From SCRA01 sp035533275 (lineage in GTDB: Bacteria > Vulcanimicrobiota > Vulcanimicrobiia > Vulcanimicrobiales > SCRA01), in NCBI GenBank assembly GCA_035533275.1, contig DATLUD010000065.1, forward strand, positions 3,899-67,898: a stretch of 64,000 bases of DNA, in the 5' to 3' direction. The translations under genes were made by a program, and so were the position numbers. This document shows positions 17,295-25,833 of the stretch, piece by piece. Under the pieces are notes generated by a model. It made no database searches, was not told the origin of the DNA, and was given only the letters and a program-made list of their open reading frames with translations. The first letter of the stretch is position 1. The number at the start of each line of letters is the position of its first letter.

Positions 17295-18005
17295 ATGGAG
17301 AAGAGCACCTACGTCCGCGAGATGTTCGCGACGATCGCGCCCAAGTACGATCTCGCGAACCGCGTCATGACCGCCGGCATCGACGAGTCGTGGCGCCGCC
17401 GCGCCATCCGAGAGCTGGGAGCCGCTCAAGGAGGCGAGATCCTCGATCTCTGCTGCGGCACCGGGGACCTCTCGTTCGCCGCCGCCCGCGCCTCCCGCGA
17501 GCGGAGCGTCATCGGGGTGGATTTCTGCGCCCCCATGCTCGACGTCGCGCGCCGCCGCAACGCGGACCTCGCCGACCGCGTCACGTTCCTCGAAGGCGAC
17601 GCCATGTCGCTCTCCTTCCCCGACGGCCGCTTCGACGGCGCCACCATGGGCTTCGCGATGCGCAACGTGGTCGACATCGCGGCGACGCTGCGCGAGGTGC
17701 GGCGCGTGCTCAAGCCGGGCGCCAGGTTCGTGAACTTGGACGTCTCCAAGCCGCCGAACCCCTTGTGGCGCCAGCTCTTCTACCTGCATTTCTACAAGCT
17801 CGTGCCGTTGATCGGCCGCCTGCTCAGCGGCTCGAAGAGCGCATACGCCTACTTGCCGAACTCGCTGACCAACTTCCCCGACGCCGACGGCCTGGCGGCG
17901 CGCTTCGCGCAGGCGGACTTCCGCGACGTGCGCTACGTCCGGCTGCTCGGCGGCATCGTGGCCATCCACGTGGGCACCAAGCCCGCTGCCGAGGCCGCCG
18001 CGTGA
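17295..18005 (+). CDS. ubiE: Menaquinone/ubiquinone C-methyltransferase (UbiE/MenG)
   Basis: 236 residues. Family pattern: VREMFATIAPKYDLANRVMT at the N-terminus, SAM motif I LDLCCGTGDLS, GVDFCAPMLDVAR, EGDAMSLSFPDGRFDGATMGFAMRNV and a C-terminal GGIVAIHVGTK. The enzyme methylates the prenylated ring in the last steps of menaquinone or ubiquinone synthesis. The next gene, a polyprenyl synthase overlapping by GTGA, would make the side chain. Menaquinone is the likelier product given the b6/QcrB-like complex nearby, but that is an inference. Confidence 0.93.
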   Translation: MEKSTYVREMFATIAPKYDLANRVMTAGIDESWRRRAIRELGAAQGGEILDLCCGTGDLSFAAARASRERSVIGVDFCAPMLDVARRRNADLADRVTFLEGDAMSLSFPDGRFDGATMGFAMRNVVDIAATLREVRRVLKPGARFVNLDVSKPPNPLWRQLFYLHFYKLVPLIGRLLSGSKSAYAYLPNSLTNFPDADGLAARFAQADFRDVRYVRLLGGIVAIHVGTKPAAEAAA

Positions 18006-18958
18006 TCGAGTCGGAGGCGCTGGACCTGCACGCGCTGGTGGAGGATTTCTTCCGCCATCGCTTCTCGACGGACAACGCCCTCATCACCGAGGCCGTCAAC
18101 CGCATGCTGCGCGCGGGCGGCAAGCGCATTCGCCCGCGCTTCACGCTGCTCGGGGCGCAGGCCGCCGGCGACGAGCCGGAGCGCCACTTGGCGCTGGCGG
18201 CCTACATGGAGCTGATCCACGTGGCCACGCTGATCCACGACGACGTGGTCGACGAAGCTCAGACGCGGCGCGGCGTCAACGCCACGGCCGTCGACTTCGG
18301 CAACCGCGTGAGCGTGCTCGCCGGCGACTACCTGTTCGCCTGGATCTTCCGCAACGTCACGGCCGGGTATCCGCACCCGATCCCCAACATCCTCGCGCAG
18401 ACCCTGGCCGACATCACCGACGGCGAGGTGCTCCAGCTCCGCTCGCTGGGGGACCTGGACACGACGATGGACGCCTACCGCGAGACGGTGGGCAAGAAGA
18501 CCGCCTCGCTCTTCGCCGCCTCCGGCGAGGTCGGCGCGATCATGGGGGGCGGCAGCCCCGCCGTGGTGGCCGCCGTGAAGGGCTTCGCCCACCACTACGG
18601 CATCGCGTTCCAAATGCTCGACGACCTGCTCGACGTCACGGCCACGGAGGTCGAGCTCGGCAAGCCGGTCGCCAACGACCTGCGGGAGCAGAAGATGACC
18701 CTGCCGGTCCTGGTGGCCGTGGCGCTGGGCGGCGAGCAACTCCGCGCCGAGCTGGAACGTTGCTTCTCCGCAGGGGGGAGCGCCGAGGCCGCCCGCCGCG
18801 CGATCGGCGCGATGGCGGCGTGCGGAGCGCTGGATGCCTCGCGCCAGGTCATCGCCCAGGAGTCGCAACGAGCACTCGATTGCCTTGAGCCCCTCGGGAA
18901 CGCTTCCGCGAAGGCCTCGTTCGCGGCCTTCGCGAAGGCGCTCACCGCACAACGATAG
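18002..18958 (+). CDS. Polyprenyl diphosphate synthase (IspB/HepT-like)
   Basis: 318 residues. Both aspartate-rich motifs are present: first IHDDVVDEAQTRRG and second MLDDLLDVT, with GGKRIRPRF near the start. It elongates allylic diphosphates with isopentenyl diphosphate to make the side chain of a respiratory quinone; chain length is not readable. The overlap with ubiE/menG and its position ahead of tatA, tatC and cytochrome c maturation genes support a quinone role. Confidence 0.92.
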   Translation: MIESEALDLHALVEDFFRHRFSTDNALITEAVNRMLRAGGKRIRPRFTLLGAQAAGDEPERHLALAAYMELIHVATLIHDDVVDEAQTRRGVNATAVDFGNRVSVLAGDYLFAWIFRNVTAGYPHPIPNILAQTLADITDGEVLQLRSLGDLDTTMDAYRETVGKKTASLFAASGEVGAIMGGGSPAVVAAVKGFAHHYGIAFQMLDDLLDVTATEVELGKPVANDLREQKMTLPVLVAVALGGEQLRAELERCFSAGGSAEAARRAIGAMAACGALDASRQVIAQESQRALDCLEPLGNASAKASFAAFAKALTAQR

Positions 18959-18973
18959 GAGTACCCGACTACG

Positions 18974-19258
18974 ATGACCACGCTGTTCCAACCCCATCTC
19001 TATCTGGCGATCATCGATGCGCCGATCGTGCTCGTCGTGATCGGTCTCGGCGTGCTGCTCTTCGGGGCCGACAAGCTGCCGAAGCTTGCTCGCGGCATGG
19101 GGCAGGCCAAGCGCGAGTTCATGGTGGGCCAGGCCGAAGCCGACGTCGCCGCCGAGAAGGCGCGCGAGGACGCGCGCAAGCGCATGAGCGCCGAGGCGGC
19201 TGCCGCCGAGACGCACGAAGCCGCGCCGCCGCAGGCCGACGCCCCGAAGACGACCTAG
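18974..19258 (+). CDS. tatA: Sec-independent protein translocase TatA
   Basis: 94 residues. A short N-terminus, one membrane helix (about residues 17-31, PIVLVVIGLGVLLF), the conserved FGADKLPKLARGMGQAKREF hinge and amphipathic helix, then an acidic/alanine-rich tail. It forms the pore part of the twin-arginine pathway that exports folded, cofactor-bearing proteins. tatC follows six bases later. AGGAG lies about 12 bases before the ATG. Confidence 0.92.
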   Translation: MTTLFQPHLYLAIIDAPIVLVVIGLGVLLFGADKLPKLARGMGQAKREFMVGQAEADVAAEKAREDARKRMSAEAAAAETHEAAPPQADAPKTT

Positions 19259-19264
19259 CCCGGC

Positions 19265-20053
19265 GTGATCTCGGAGCACTCGTACGAAGGCGCCGACGCG
19301 GCGGCCGAGGAGCCTTCGTGGGATCAAAAGGAGATGTCGCTGACGGAGCACCTGGGGGAGCTCCGTAACCGTCTCCTCATCGCCATTTCCACGGTCGGCA
19401 TCATCTCCGTGCTCGCGTTCCTGCCTTCGCAGTACGCGATTCCGTGGATGGTGCACATGTACTTTCCACCCGACATCCAGCTCCACGCCTTCGGTCCCAC
19501 CGACGTCATCATCGTCGAGTTCAAGTTCTCGCTGCTGGTCGGCGTGGTCGTGGGCTTGCCCGTGCTGCTCTACCAGTTTTGGATGTTCATCATCCCGGCG
19601 ATCCATCCCAAGGCCCGCCGCGTCGTCTACGCGTACGTCGCTCCGTCGTTCTTCCTCGCCCTCGCCGGCATCGCGTTCTGCCACTTCCTGATCCTGCCGC
19701 ACGTGGTGCAGGCGCTCTTGCTGATGACCTCGCGCGTGGCCGTGCCGACCTTCGGCATCGCGCAGACGCTGGGGCTCATCCTCGTCTTGCTGCTCATCTT
19801 CGCGTTGATTTTCCAGTTGCCCGTGGTCGCCGTGGTGCTGGCCCGGCTAGGCTTCATCGATGCGCCCAAGATGCGCGCGTACCGGCGTTACGTCTTCATG
19901 GCGTTCATGATCACCGGCGGCATCGCCGCTCCCGACGGCAACCCGCTGACCATGGCGCTGATCGCGGTGCCGATGTACTTGCTCTACGAGGCGTCGATCA
20001 TCATCGTGGGAGTCTTGGAGCGGTCGTGGAAGGCCGCGGACCCGTTCCGGTAG
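19265..20053 (+). CDS. tatC: Sec-independent protein translocase TatC
   Basis: 262 residues with six predicted spans. Conserved elements: MSLTEHLGELRNRLL at residues 24-38, the first-loop Pro-rich segment, FKFSLLVGVVVGLPVLLYQFWMFIIP (written here in shortened form: LPVLLYQFWMFIIPAIHPKA), and a C-terminal MAFMITGGIAAPDGNP. It is the receptor for twin-arginine signal peptides. GTG at 19265 gives a 23-residue N-terminal extension before the usual start; no clear ribosome binding site precedes it, so the exact start is uncertain. Confidence 0.93.
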   Translation: MISEHSYEGADAAAEEPSWDQKEMSLTEHLGELRNRLLIAISTVGIISVLAFLPSQYAIPWMVHMYFPPDIQLHAFGPTDVIIVEFKFSLLVGVVVGLPVLLYQFWMFIIPAIHPKARRVVYAYVAPSFFLALAGIAFCHFLILPHVVQALLLMTSRVAVPTFGIAQTLGLILVLLLIFALIFQLPVVAVVLARLGFIDAPKMRAYRRYVFMAFMITGGIAAPDGNPLTMALIAVPMYLLYEASIIIVGVLERSWKAADPFR

Positions 20054-20066
20054 CATAAGAGGCATC

Positions 20067-21449
20067 ATGGCCACCGCCGCCGGCGCCGAGCGTCTCTCAC
20101 CGCTCCAATCGCTCTACGCAGAGTTCATCGACACGTTCGGCAACGTGCTCTTCGCCGTCAGCCTGCTGGTGGTGTGGGGCGTCATGACGCTCATCGGCGT
20201 GGTCGTCGACCAAGGCAAGGCGCCGGCCGCGTACTTCAACGAGTATCCCGCGGAGCTCGCGCGCGCGATCTTGCGCCTGGGGCTCGACCACATCTACCAC
20301 TCGTACGAGTACGTCGGTCTGATCGGGCTCATCATCGTGAGCCTCGCCGTGTGCACGTTCAAGCGGGTGATTCCGGCCCGCCTGCCACCGCTGCGTCCCG
20401 TGCTCGTCGACAAGATTCCCTTGCACGCGTTCATCGAGGCGCGCGGCACGGAGGAGCAGGTGCGCGCGCGGCTGGAGCGCTTTTTCGCCAAGGCCGGCTG
20501 GCACGTGCGCCGCAAGCTCTTCAACGGCGTCGAGTGGACGTTCGCCGACCGCCACAACTGGGCGCGGCGTGGCGTGCTGGTGGCGCACCTCGGCTTCGTC
20601 ATCATCGCGGCGGGCACCACGCTCTACTGGTGGAAGGGCTATCAAGGCGAGATCGCGATCCTCTCGGGGCAGACCGCGCGCATCCCGCAGAACGGCGATC
20701 TCCTGACCGTCCACTCGTTCAACTACACGATCAAGCCGACGCAGACGCGCGGCGGCGTGATCTATCAGCCGGTGGACTACGTCTCCGATCTCACGGCGAC
20801 CAGCCCCGCCGGCAAGACCGAGCGCGACCTGCTGCGCGTCAACCACCCGCTGCAGTTCGACGGCATCGCCTACTACCAGGCGTCCTACGGCTACGGCGTG
20901 ACCTTCCGCATGACGCAAGCCGGGAAACCGGTGGCGGGCGTTCCGGCCACGCCTTTGCTCGAAGGCGACTCCTTCCCCCTCGGTCCCACGGGGCGCGCGA
21001 TCCAGTACACGCAGTTCGTGGGCACGATCGATCCCAAGTCGCCCAGCGGGATCGGCGCCGATCCGCGCCCCTTCAACCCGGGCGTGGTGGTCACGGTCTT
21101 CGACGGCGCCCAGCCGATCGGCTCCGAGATCGTTCCGCTGGGACACGCGGTGGATCTGGGCGGAGGCTACCGCCTGGAGCCGGCCTCGTACCGCCTGTAC
21201 TCCGGCATTCAGTATCGCCACGACCCGGGCATCCCGCTCGTGGGCTTAGGGGCGCTGGTCCTAGTGGCGGGCGTCTGCATCTCGTTCTACCTGTTGCCGG
21301 CGCGGCTCTTCGTCCGCCTCGAAGGCGAGGGAGAGCGCTGGACGGTGGGGTTGGCGGCGCAGACCCCGAAGGGCTACACTATGTACGAGGAGCAGTTCGC
21401 GGGGCTCGTCGCCGCGTTGCAGCGCTCCGAGGAGGCAACGGCAACATGA
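20067..21449 (+). CDS. resB: Cytochrome c biogenesis protein ResB (CcsB)
   Basis: 460 residues, normal length. Spans near residues 25-48 and 85-102, then VLVAHLGFVIIAAGTTLYWWKGYQG with the conserved His before the large periplasmic domain (NHPLQFDGIAYYQASYGYG), and a last span near 390 (LVGLGALVLVAGVCISFYLLP). It works with ResC/CcsA in System II, bringing and attaching haem to apocytochrome c outside the cell membrane. AAGAGG precedes the ATG. The next gene overlaps by ATGA. Confidence 0.92.
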   Translation: MATAAGAERLSPLQSLYAEFIDTFGNVLFAVSLLVVWGVMTLIGVVVDQGKAPAAYFNEYPAELARAILRLGLDHIYHSYEYVGLIGLIIVSLAVCTFKRVIPARLPPLRPVLVDKIPLHAFIEARGTEEQVRARLERFFAKAGWHVRRKLFNGVEWTFADRHNWARRGVLVAHLGFVIIAAGTTLYWWKGYQGEIAILSGQTARIPQNGDLLTVHSFNYTIKPTQTRGGVIYQPVDYVSDLTATSPAGKTERDLLRVNHPLQFDGIAYYQASYGYGVTFRMTQAGKPVAGVPATPLLEGDSFPLGPTGRAIQYTQFVGTIDPKSPSGIGADPRPFNPGVVVTVFDGAQPIGSEIVPLGHAVDLGGGYRLEPASYRLYSGIQYRHDPGIPLVGLGALVLVAGVCISFYLLPARLFVRLEGEGERWTVGLAAQTPKGYTMYEEQFAGLVAALQRSEEATAT

Positions 21450-22435
21450 TGCAAACGCTGGTCACGATCTTCTACGCACTCGCCGTCGTGCTCTACGCAG
21501 CCGGGGCGTTGACGCTCTTCGCGTACTTCCTGTGGCGCAAGTCGTGGCAGGTGGCGATCGGCGTACCGCTCGCGATCGCCGGACTCGTCGCGCAGGTCGG
21601 CGCGATCGTCTCGGAAGCGTTTGCCACCGGCTGGTCGCCGACCTCAAACCTCTACGACTCGCTCTCGCTCTTCGTGGCTTTCACGGTGCTGCTCTTCCTG
21701 ATCTTCGCGCGTCAGTACCGGCTCTGGGCGCTGGGCGGGTTCGTGCTCTTGATCAGCGACTTCTTCCTGGCGTACGCGGGAACGTGGAACGAGGGTTACC
21801 GGCCGCTGGTGCCTTCGCTGCAGTCGTACTGGCTGGCGATCCACGTGCCGACGGTGGTGGCCGCGTATGCCGCGTTCATGCTGGCGTTCTGCACGAGCGT
21901 GCTCTACCTGGTGAAGTACTACCTCGAGCGCGGCCATAGCGGCGGCGCCGGCCTCACCAGCATGGGACTCCAGCCGGCGGCGGCCGGCGCGGCGGCCGGC
22001 GGATCGATGGCGATGGCGACGCTGGTGGCGGAGCGCACCGGCAACACGGTGCAGGACGAGACGCCCGGATTGGCGCTGGCGGCGGCGCAAGGCGACAAGG
22101 TGGCGCAGTGGCTGATGGGGATCCCCTCGCTGGCCAAGCTCGACGTCATCACCTACCGCATCATCGCCGTGGGTCTGCCGTTGCTCTCCCTGGGCATCAT
22201 CATGGGCGCGATGTGGGCGAAGGAGGCCTGGGGCGCCTATTGGCAGTGGGATCCCAAGGAGACGTCGGCGCTGGTCTGCTGGATCATCTATCTGGCGTAC
22301 ATGCACCTGCACACGCGCAGCCAGTGGCGCGGCATGCGCACGAGCTGGATCAGCGTGATCGGCTTTGCCGCCGTGATCTTCTGCTACCTTGGGGTGAACA
22401 TCTGGATCAGCGGCCTCCACAGCTACAAGGTCTGA
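21446..22435 (+). CDS. resC: Cytochrome c biogenesis protein ResC (CcsA) with Ala/Gly-rich insert
   Basis: 329 residues. The tryptophan-rich haem-handling WWD segment is clear as EAWGAYWQWDPKETSALVCW (about residues 260-279), with the flanking His in IHVPTVVAAY (133) and further His near MHLHTRS. About seven or eight spans. Residues 162-231 form a long loop, alanine/glycine-rich in part, between two spans, where most CcsA proteins are shorter. Overlaps resB by ATGA. The plus-strand operon ends here; dapB follows in the opposite direction. Confidence 0.92.
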   Translation: MMQTLVTIFYALAVVLYAAGALTLFAYFLWRKSWQVAIGVPLAIAGLVAQVGAIVSEAFATGWSPTSNLYDSLSLFVAFTVLLFLIFARQYRLWALGGFVLLISDFFLAYAGTWNEGYRPLVPSLQSYWLAIHVPTVVAAYAAFMLAFCTSVLYLVKYYLERGHSGGAGLTSMGLQPAAAGAAAGGSMAMATLVAERTGNTVQDETPGLALAAAQGDKVAQWLMGIPSLAKLDVITYRIIAVGLPLLSLGIIMGAMWAKEAWGAYWQWDPKETSALVCWIIYLAYMHLHTRSQWRGMRTSWISVIGFAAVIFCYLGVNIWISGLHSYKV

Positions 22436-22458
22436 GCGCGCGAGAATCAGATATCCGC

Positions 22459-23256
22459 CTAGCCGAACAGGAGCTGGTCCAGCCCGCGTACGAGGCCCGT
22501 TACGTCCATCACTTTCGTTGCTGCCATGAGCGTTCCGGCGACATACGGCCGCGCGCTCGCGCCCGCGTCATGCCGGATCGTCAAGCGCTCGTCGGGAAGT
22601 CCGAAGATCGTTTCGAAGGAGATGACGTAGCCGGGCAGGCGCAGCGAATGGACTTGCGTTCCGGCGATCGTGCCGCCGCGCGCCTCTTTGATGCCGTGCG
22701 TCTGATCGATCGATACAGGCACGTGTTGCTGCGCGACGGCAGCGAGCGCTTCCGCCAATTCCATCGTCGTGCCGCTGGGCGCATCGATTTTATTCGCGTC
22801 GGCATAGTCGATGATTTCCCATGATGGCACGTGCCGCGCCGCGAAGAGCGCGAAATGCTTGGCGAGCGCCGCCGTCAGGGAGAAATTGCCGGCCGCAACG
22901 ACCCCGAGATGGTGTTGTCGTGCCACTCGATCGATGTCGTCGTAGTCGGAAGCCGTGAGGCCCGACGTGCCGATGACGACGCGAACCCCTCGCTCGAGCG
23001 CTTCGACGATGCGGGCCTTGACGGACTCGGGGCCCGTGTAGTCGATGAGAACGTCAGTCGGCTGTTTCAGCGCTTCAGCGAGCGTCGTCGAGACCGCGAT
23101 CCCCGCTGTCCGGCCACCCAACGCCGAACCAACGTCTTGGCCGGCAGACTTGCGCGCGATCGCACCCGCCAGTTGAAATTCCGTCGAACCCAGAATAGCA
23201 TTGACGATCTGGCTTCCCGTCCATCCCGTGGCACCGGCGACGCAGACGCGAATCAT
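22459..23256 (-). CDS. DapB-like dihydrodipicolinate reductase, atypical catalytic loop, lower GC
   Basis: 265 residues. N-terminal nucleotide site VAGATGWTGSQIVNAIL and the C-terminal substrate loop KIDAPSGT are DapB features, as is GTSGLT and AGNFSLTAAL. E. coli DapB has EAHHRHKVDAPSGT with the proton-donor His; here the same place reads DYADANKIDAPSGT (residues 150-163), so both His are missing while Lys156 stays. It may belong to a DapB-like subfamily with another substrate. Four lines counted by hand give about 61% GC against about 72% in a line of resB. No lysine genes are nearby. GCAG upstream; convergent with resC. Confidence 0.75.
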   Translation of the reverse strand: MIRVCVAGATGWTGSQIVNAILGSTEFQLAGAIARKSAGQDVGSALGGRTAGIAVSTTLAEALKQPTDVLIDYTGPESVKARIVEALERGVRVVIGTSGLTASDYDDIDRVARQHHLGVVAAGNFSLTAALAKHFALFAARHVPSWEIIDYADANKIDAPSGTTMELAEALAAVAQQHVPVSIDQTHGIKEARGGTIAGTQVHSLRLPGYVISFETIFGLPDERLTIRHDAGASARPYVAGTLMAATKVMDVTGLVRGLDQLLFG

Positions 23257-23421
23257 GTATCCGATATCCCCCTGACAGCGCAACGTTTCGGCGGCGGATG
23301 GTCGTTTCCCAGCTCCAGCCCTGCGGTTCGGGGTCTGGACTGACTGCGTTGAGGTACGAAACCGGGGCTTTACTGAGCGCTTCACGTCGGCGCGCACCGA
23401 GGCGCCGAGAGACTTCTGTCG

Positions 23422-25071
23422 TCACGATGCGGGGTGGCACGGAGGGCCGTCGTAGAGCGCCAGGGCATCACCGTCCAAGCGATCGATCACGCGTAACGTC
23501 CTGCCGAACGAAGGTTGTGCGCCGGCGCGTTTCGCGGAGATGATCACGAACGCGCGCGAGGCGCCGCAAGCCAGCTCGCGCAGGTCGGGCCCGTCCAAGC
23601 TCAACGCCAAGGCGTTGGGATCCGTGTAGAACGCCAGCGCGTTGGCGCCGCTCACGCCTTGAATCGCGATGCGGTCGCCGGGGCGGCGCAGCGCGTCGAT
23701 GCGTTGCGCCAGAGCCGGTACCGGCTTGAGCGCCTCGGCTTGCGGCTCCGCCACGAAGACCGTCGCGAGGACGGCGCCCATGGCCGCTCCGGCCAGGGCC
23801 CACGGCGCCAGCCGCTGAGCCGACGGGATCCACAGCAGCACGAACGTGAGCAGCGAGCCCGCAAAGACGACCGAGCCGAGGAGGATCAAGTACGGCATCA
23901 GCCACGACATCTGCTCGGTGAAGTGCATGTCGCGCGAGAAGATCGCGATCGCCACGGCCAGCAGCAGGATCGTGGCCGGAACCGCCGCCGCGCCGACGCG
24001 CAGGGCGCGTCGACGCCCCACGGCCAGCGAGCGCTCCCATTGCAGCGCCACCAGCAGCGCCATCGCGGGGAGCGCTGAGGCGACGTAGTTCGGCAGCTTC
24101 GTCCTCGCGAGGCTGTAGAAGGCGAACGTGACGACCGTCCACACGACCAGGTAGCGCAGGAACGGGGCGCTCTCGTCGGCGCCGCTCGCTCCGTCGGCGG
24201 CCGCCGACCAGAGTGCCCACGGCAGAAAGGCGACCCACGGAAAGAAGCCCAGGATCGCCACGGGCACGTAGTACCATATGGGGCCGGTCTGGTTCTCGAC
24301 GACGCCCAGATAGCGCCCGAAGGTGTACTGCCCGAGGAACGCCTCCAGGAAGGCGTGCCCTTCGCGTGCGTAGACCGCCATGAACCATGGGAGCGCGACG
24401 ACGGCGAAGACGGCGATCCCGGCAGCCCACGCCGAGAGCGAGAGCCGCGGCCAGCCCTTGCCGTGCCGGGAGTTCCAGCCCACGAAGACCAGCACGATCA
24501 GGCCCGGCAGCAGCAGCGCGACCGGCCCCTTCGCCAGCGTGCCGACCGCCGCCCAGAGCCAGCCCCAGAGAAACGACGGGACGTCGTCCTCCTGCGCGGC
24601 ACGGTACCATAGCAGCGTCGTGGCCATGAGGCACAAGTCGACGAGCGCATCCATGATGGCCAGGCGCCCGATGATCGCCTGCTCGAGCGCCGTGGAGAGG
24701 ATCAGGGCCGAGAGGATTCCCGCGCGCAGGCCCGCCCGCTTTGCCCCGGCCCAGCCGGCGATCGCCCCCATGAGGACCGTGGCCAGCGCCGACGGGAGGC
24801 GCAGCGCGAACGGCGCGAGGCCGAAGGCCTTCGCCGCCAGCGCCGCAAGCCAGAAGTACAGCGGGGGCTGGACGAACCAGGGGTGCAGGTGCTGATGCAT
24901 GACGACCCAGTCGTGGGTCACCAGGATCTCGCGCGCCACTTCGCCGTACGCCGTCTCGCTGTTGTCCCACAGCGTCCCGGAGCCGAGCGCGGGGAGGGTG
25001 ACCAGAGCGGCGACGGCGGCGCCGATCGCCGCCGCCCTCCTCGGGGCTGCGGCGTCGGTCAACGCGGGCAT
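23422..25071 (-). CDS. ArnT/PMT-type membrane glycosyltransferase
   Basis: 549 residues with about twelve spans. Near the N-terminus the first periplasmic loop carries DNSETAYGEVAREIL, matching the conserved Asp/Glu loop of GT83/GT39 enzymes, and HPWFVQPPLYFWLAAL matches the KPPL-type motif. Family members transfer a sugar from a lipid-linked donor to lipid A, proteins or other envelope targets. A small periplasmic C-terminal domain follows the last span. Target unknown; no lipid A modification genes are adjacent. The 165 bases between it and dapB hold nothing I recognise. Confidence 0.85.
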   Translation of the reverse strand: MPALTDAAAPRRAAAIGAAVAALVTLPALGSGTLWDNSETAYGEVAREILVTHDWVVMHQHLHPWFVQPPLYFWLAALAAKAFGLAPFALRLPSALATVLMGAIAGWAGAKRAGLRAGILSALILSTALEQAIIGRLAIMDALVDLCLMATTLLWYRAAQEDDVPSFLWGWLWAAVGTLAKGPVALLLPGLIVLVFVGWNSRHGKGWPRLSLSAWAAGIAVFAVVALPWFMAVYAREGHAFLEAFLGQYTFGRYLGVVENQTGPIWYYVPVAILGFFPWVAFLPWALWSAAADGASGADESAPFLRYLVVWTVVTFAFYSLARTKLPNYVASALPAMALLVALQWERSLAVGRRRALRVGAAAVPATILLLAVAIAIFSRDMHFTEQMSWLMPYLILLGSVVFAGSLLTFVLLWIPSAQRLAPWALAGAAMGAVLATVFVAEPQAEALKPVPALAQRIDALRRPGDRIAIQGVSGANALAFYTDPNALALSLDGPDLRELACGASRAFVIISAKRAGAQPSFGRTLRVIDRLDGDALALYDGPPCHPAS

Positions 25072-25202
25072 GGACGGGTCGCGAGCGGCGAGCGATCGGA
25101 GCGCAGGGGCGGCATAACGGCCCCTGACTTTAGTCGTAGCCCTCGCAATACCTGGAGCCTAGCATAGCCAAAGACTGCGTTCCCCCGGTCAGAGGATAGA
25201 GT

Positions 25203-25220
25203 TTGTGCCTCTGCGAACAA
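25203..25220. promoter_or_regulatory. Candidate Rex operator upstream of the cytochrome bc genes
   Basis: The 18 bases TTGTGCCTCTGCGAACAA match the Rex consensus TTGTGAAnnnnTTCACAA at 9 of 14 defined positions, with the right total length and intact outer TTGTG/ACAA. The site lies 38 bases ahead of the Rieske start, in the only sizeable gap before the cytochrome bc/haem gene series that itself contains rex. The match is imperfect. Confidence 0.45.
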
Positions 25221-25257
25221 GGGGCCGGCTACACGTTCGTGCTCAGAGAGGAGTCCG

Positions 25258-25830
25258 ATGTCGGACGCTGTTTCGCATGGTCCGGAAGATGCGTTCCCGC
25301 TGCTTCCGCGACAGCGTTTTCTTCAGAAGCTGCTCGGCGTTCTCATCACGATCGGCACGATCGGGGGATTGATTCCGATCGTGGCCTTCGTGTGGCCGCC
25401 GAAGTCGAACACACAGACGGCCGAGGAAAGCTTCCAGCCGCTCACCAGCGACGACGGCAAAGCCATCACGCTGGCCGACGTCAAGGCTGCCGGCACTCCC
25501 GTCATGGGCGTGCTCACGCAAGGTGAGAAGCAGACGCCGGTCGCGGTGATCCCGGACGCCCTGAACCCGGGTTGGAGCAAGCCCTATCCGGAAGTCATCT
25601 CGCGCGTCTGCCCCCACCTCGGGTGCACGGTCGCGTTTCGCACCGACGAGCACAAGGCGGACGACGGGGAGACCTTTCCCAACGGCTTCTGGCAGTGCCC
25701 CTGCCACCGATCGCAGTTCCCGCCGAACGGGAGCAAGGTCCTCGGCGGCCCGGCACCGCGCCCCATGTTCGTTTTTCAGGACGTCGCCATCGCCAAGGAC
25801 GACATCACGGTCAAGGGAGTCGCTTCGTAA
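25258..25830 (+). CDS. Rieske iron-sulfur protein of the quinol:cytochrome c oxidoreductase
   Basis: 190 residues. One N-terminal membrane helix (about 24-46), then a Rieske domain with C118-P-H120-L-G-C123 and C147-P-C149-H150: four ligands plus the two disulfide cysteines of bc1/b6f proteins. The GAGGAG site 5 bases upstream supports the ATG. The N-terminal PRQRFLQK resembles a Tat motif but the two arginines are split by Gln (R18-Q-R20). It passes electrons from quinol to cytochrome c and is followed by cytochrome b6 after 3 bases. Confidence 0.94.
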   Translation: MSDAVSHGPEDAFPLLPRQRFLQKLLGVLITIGTIGGLIPIVAFVWPPKSNTQTAEESFQPLTSDDGKAITLADVKAAGTPVMGVLTQGEKQTPVAVIPDALNPGWSKPYPEVISRVCPHLGCTVAFRTDEHKADDGETFPNGFWQCPCHRSQFPPNGSKVLGGPAPRPMFVFQDVAIAKDDITVKGVAS

Positions 25831-25833
25831 GCC

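Noticed and set aside
22436..23421. Genomic island or insertion with mobile element
   Set aside because: GC is lower over dapB, but no integrase, transposase, direct repeats or tRNA is seen at the edges.
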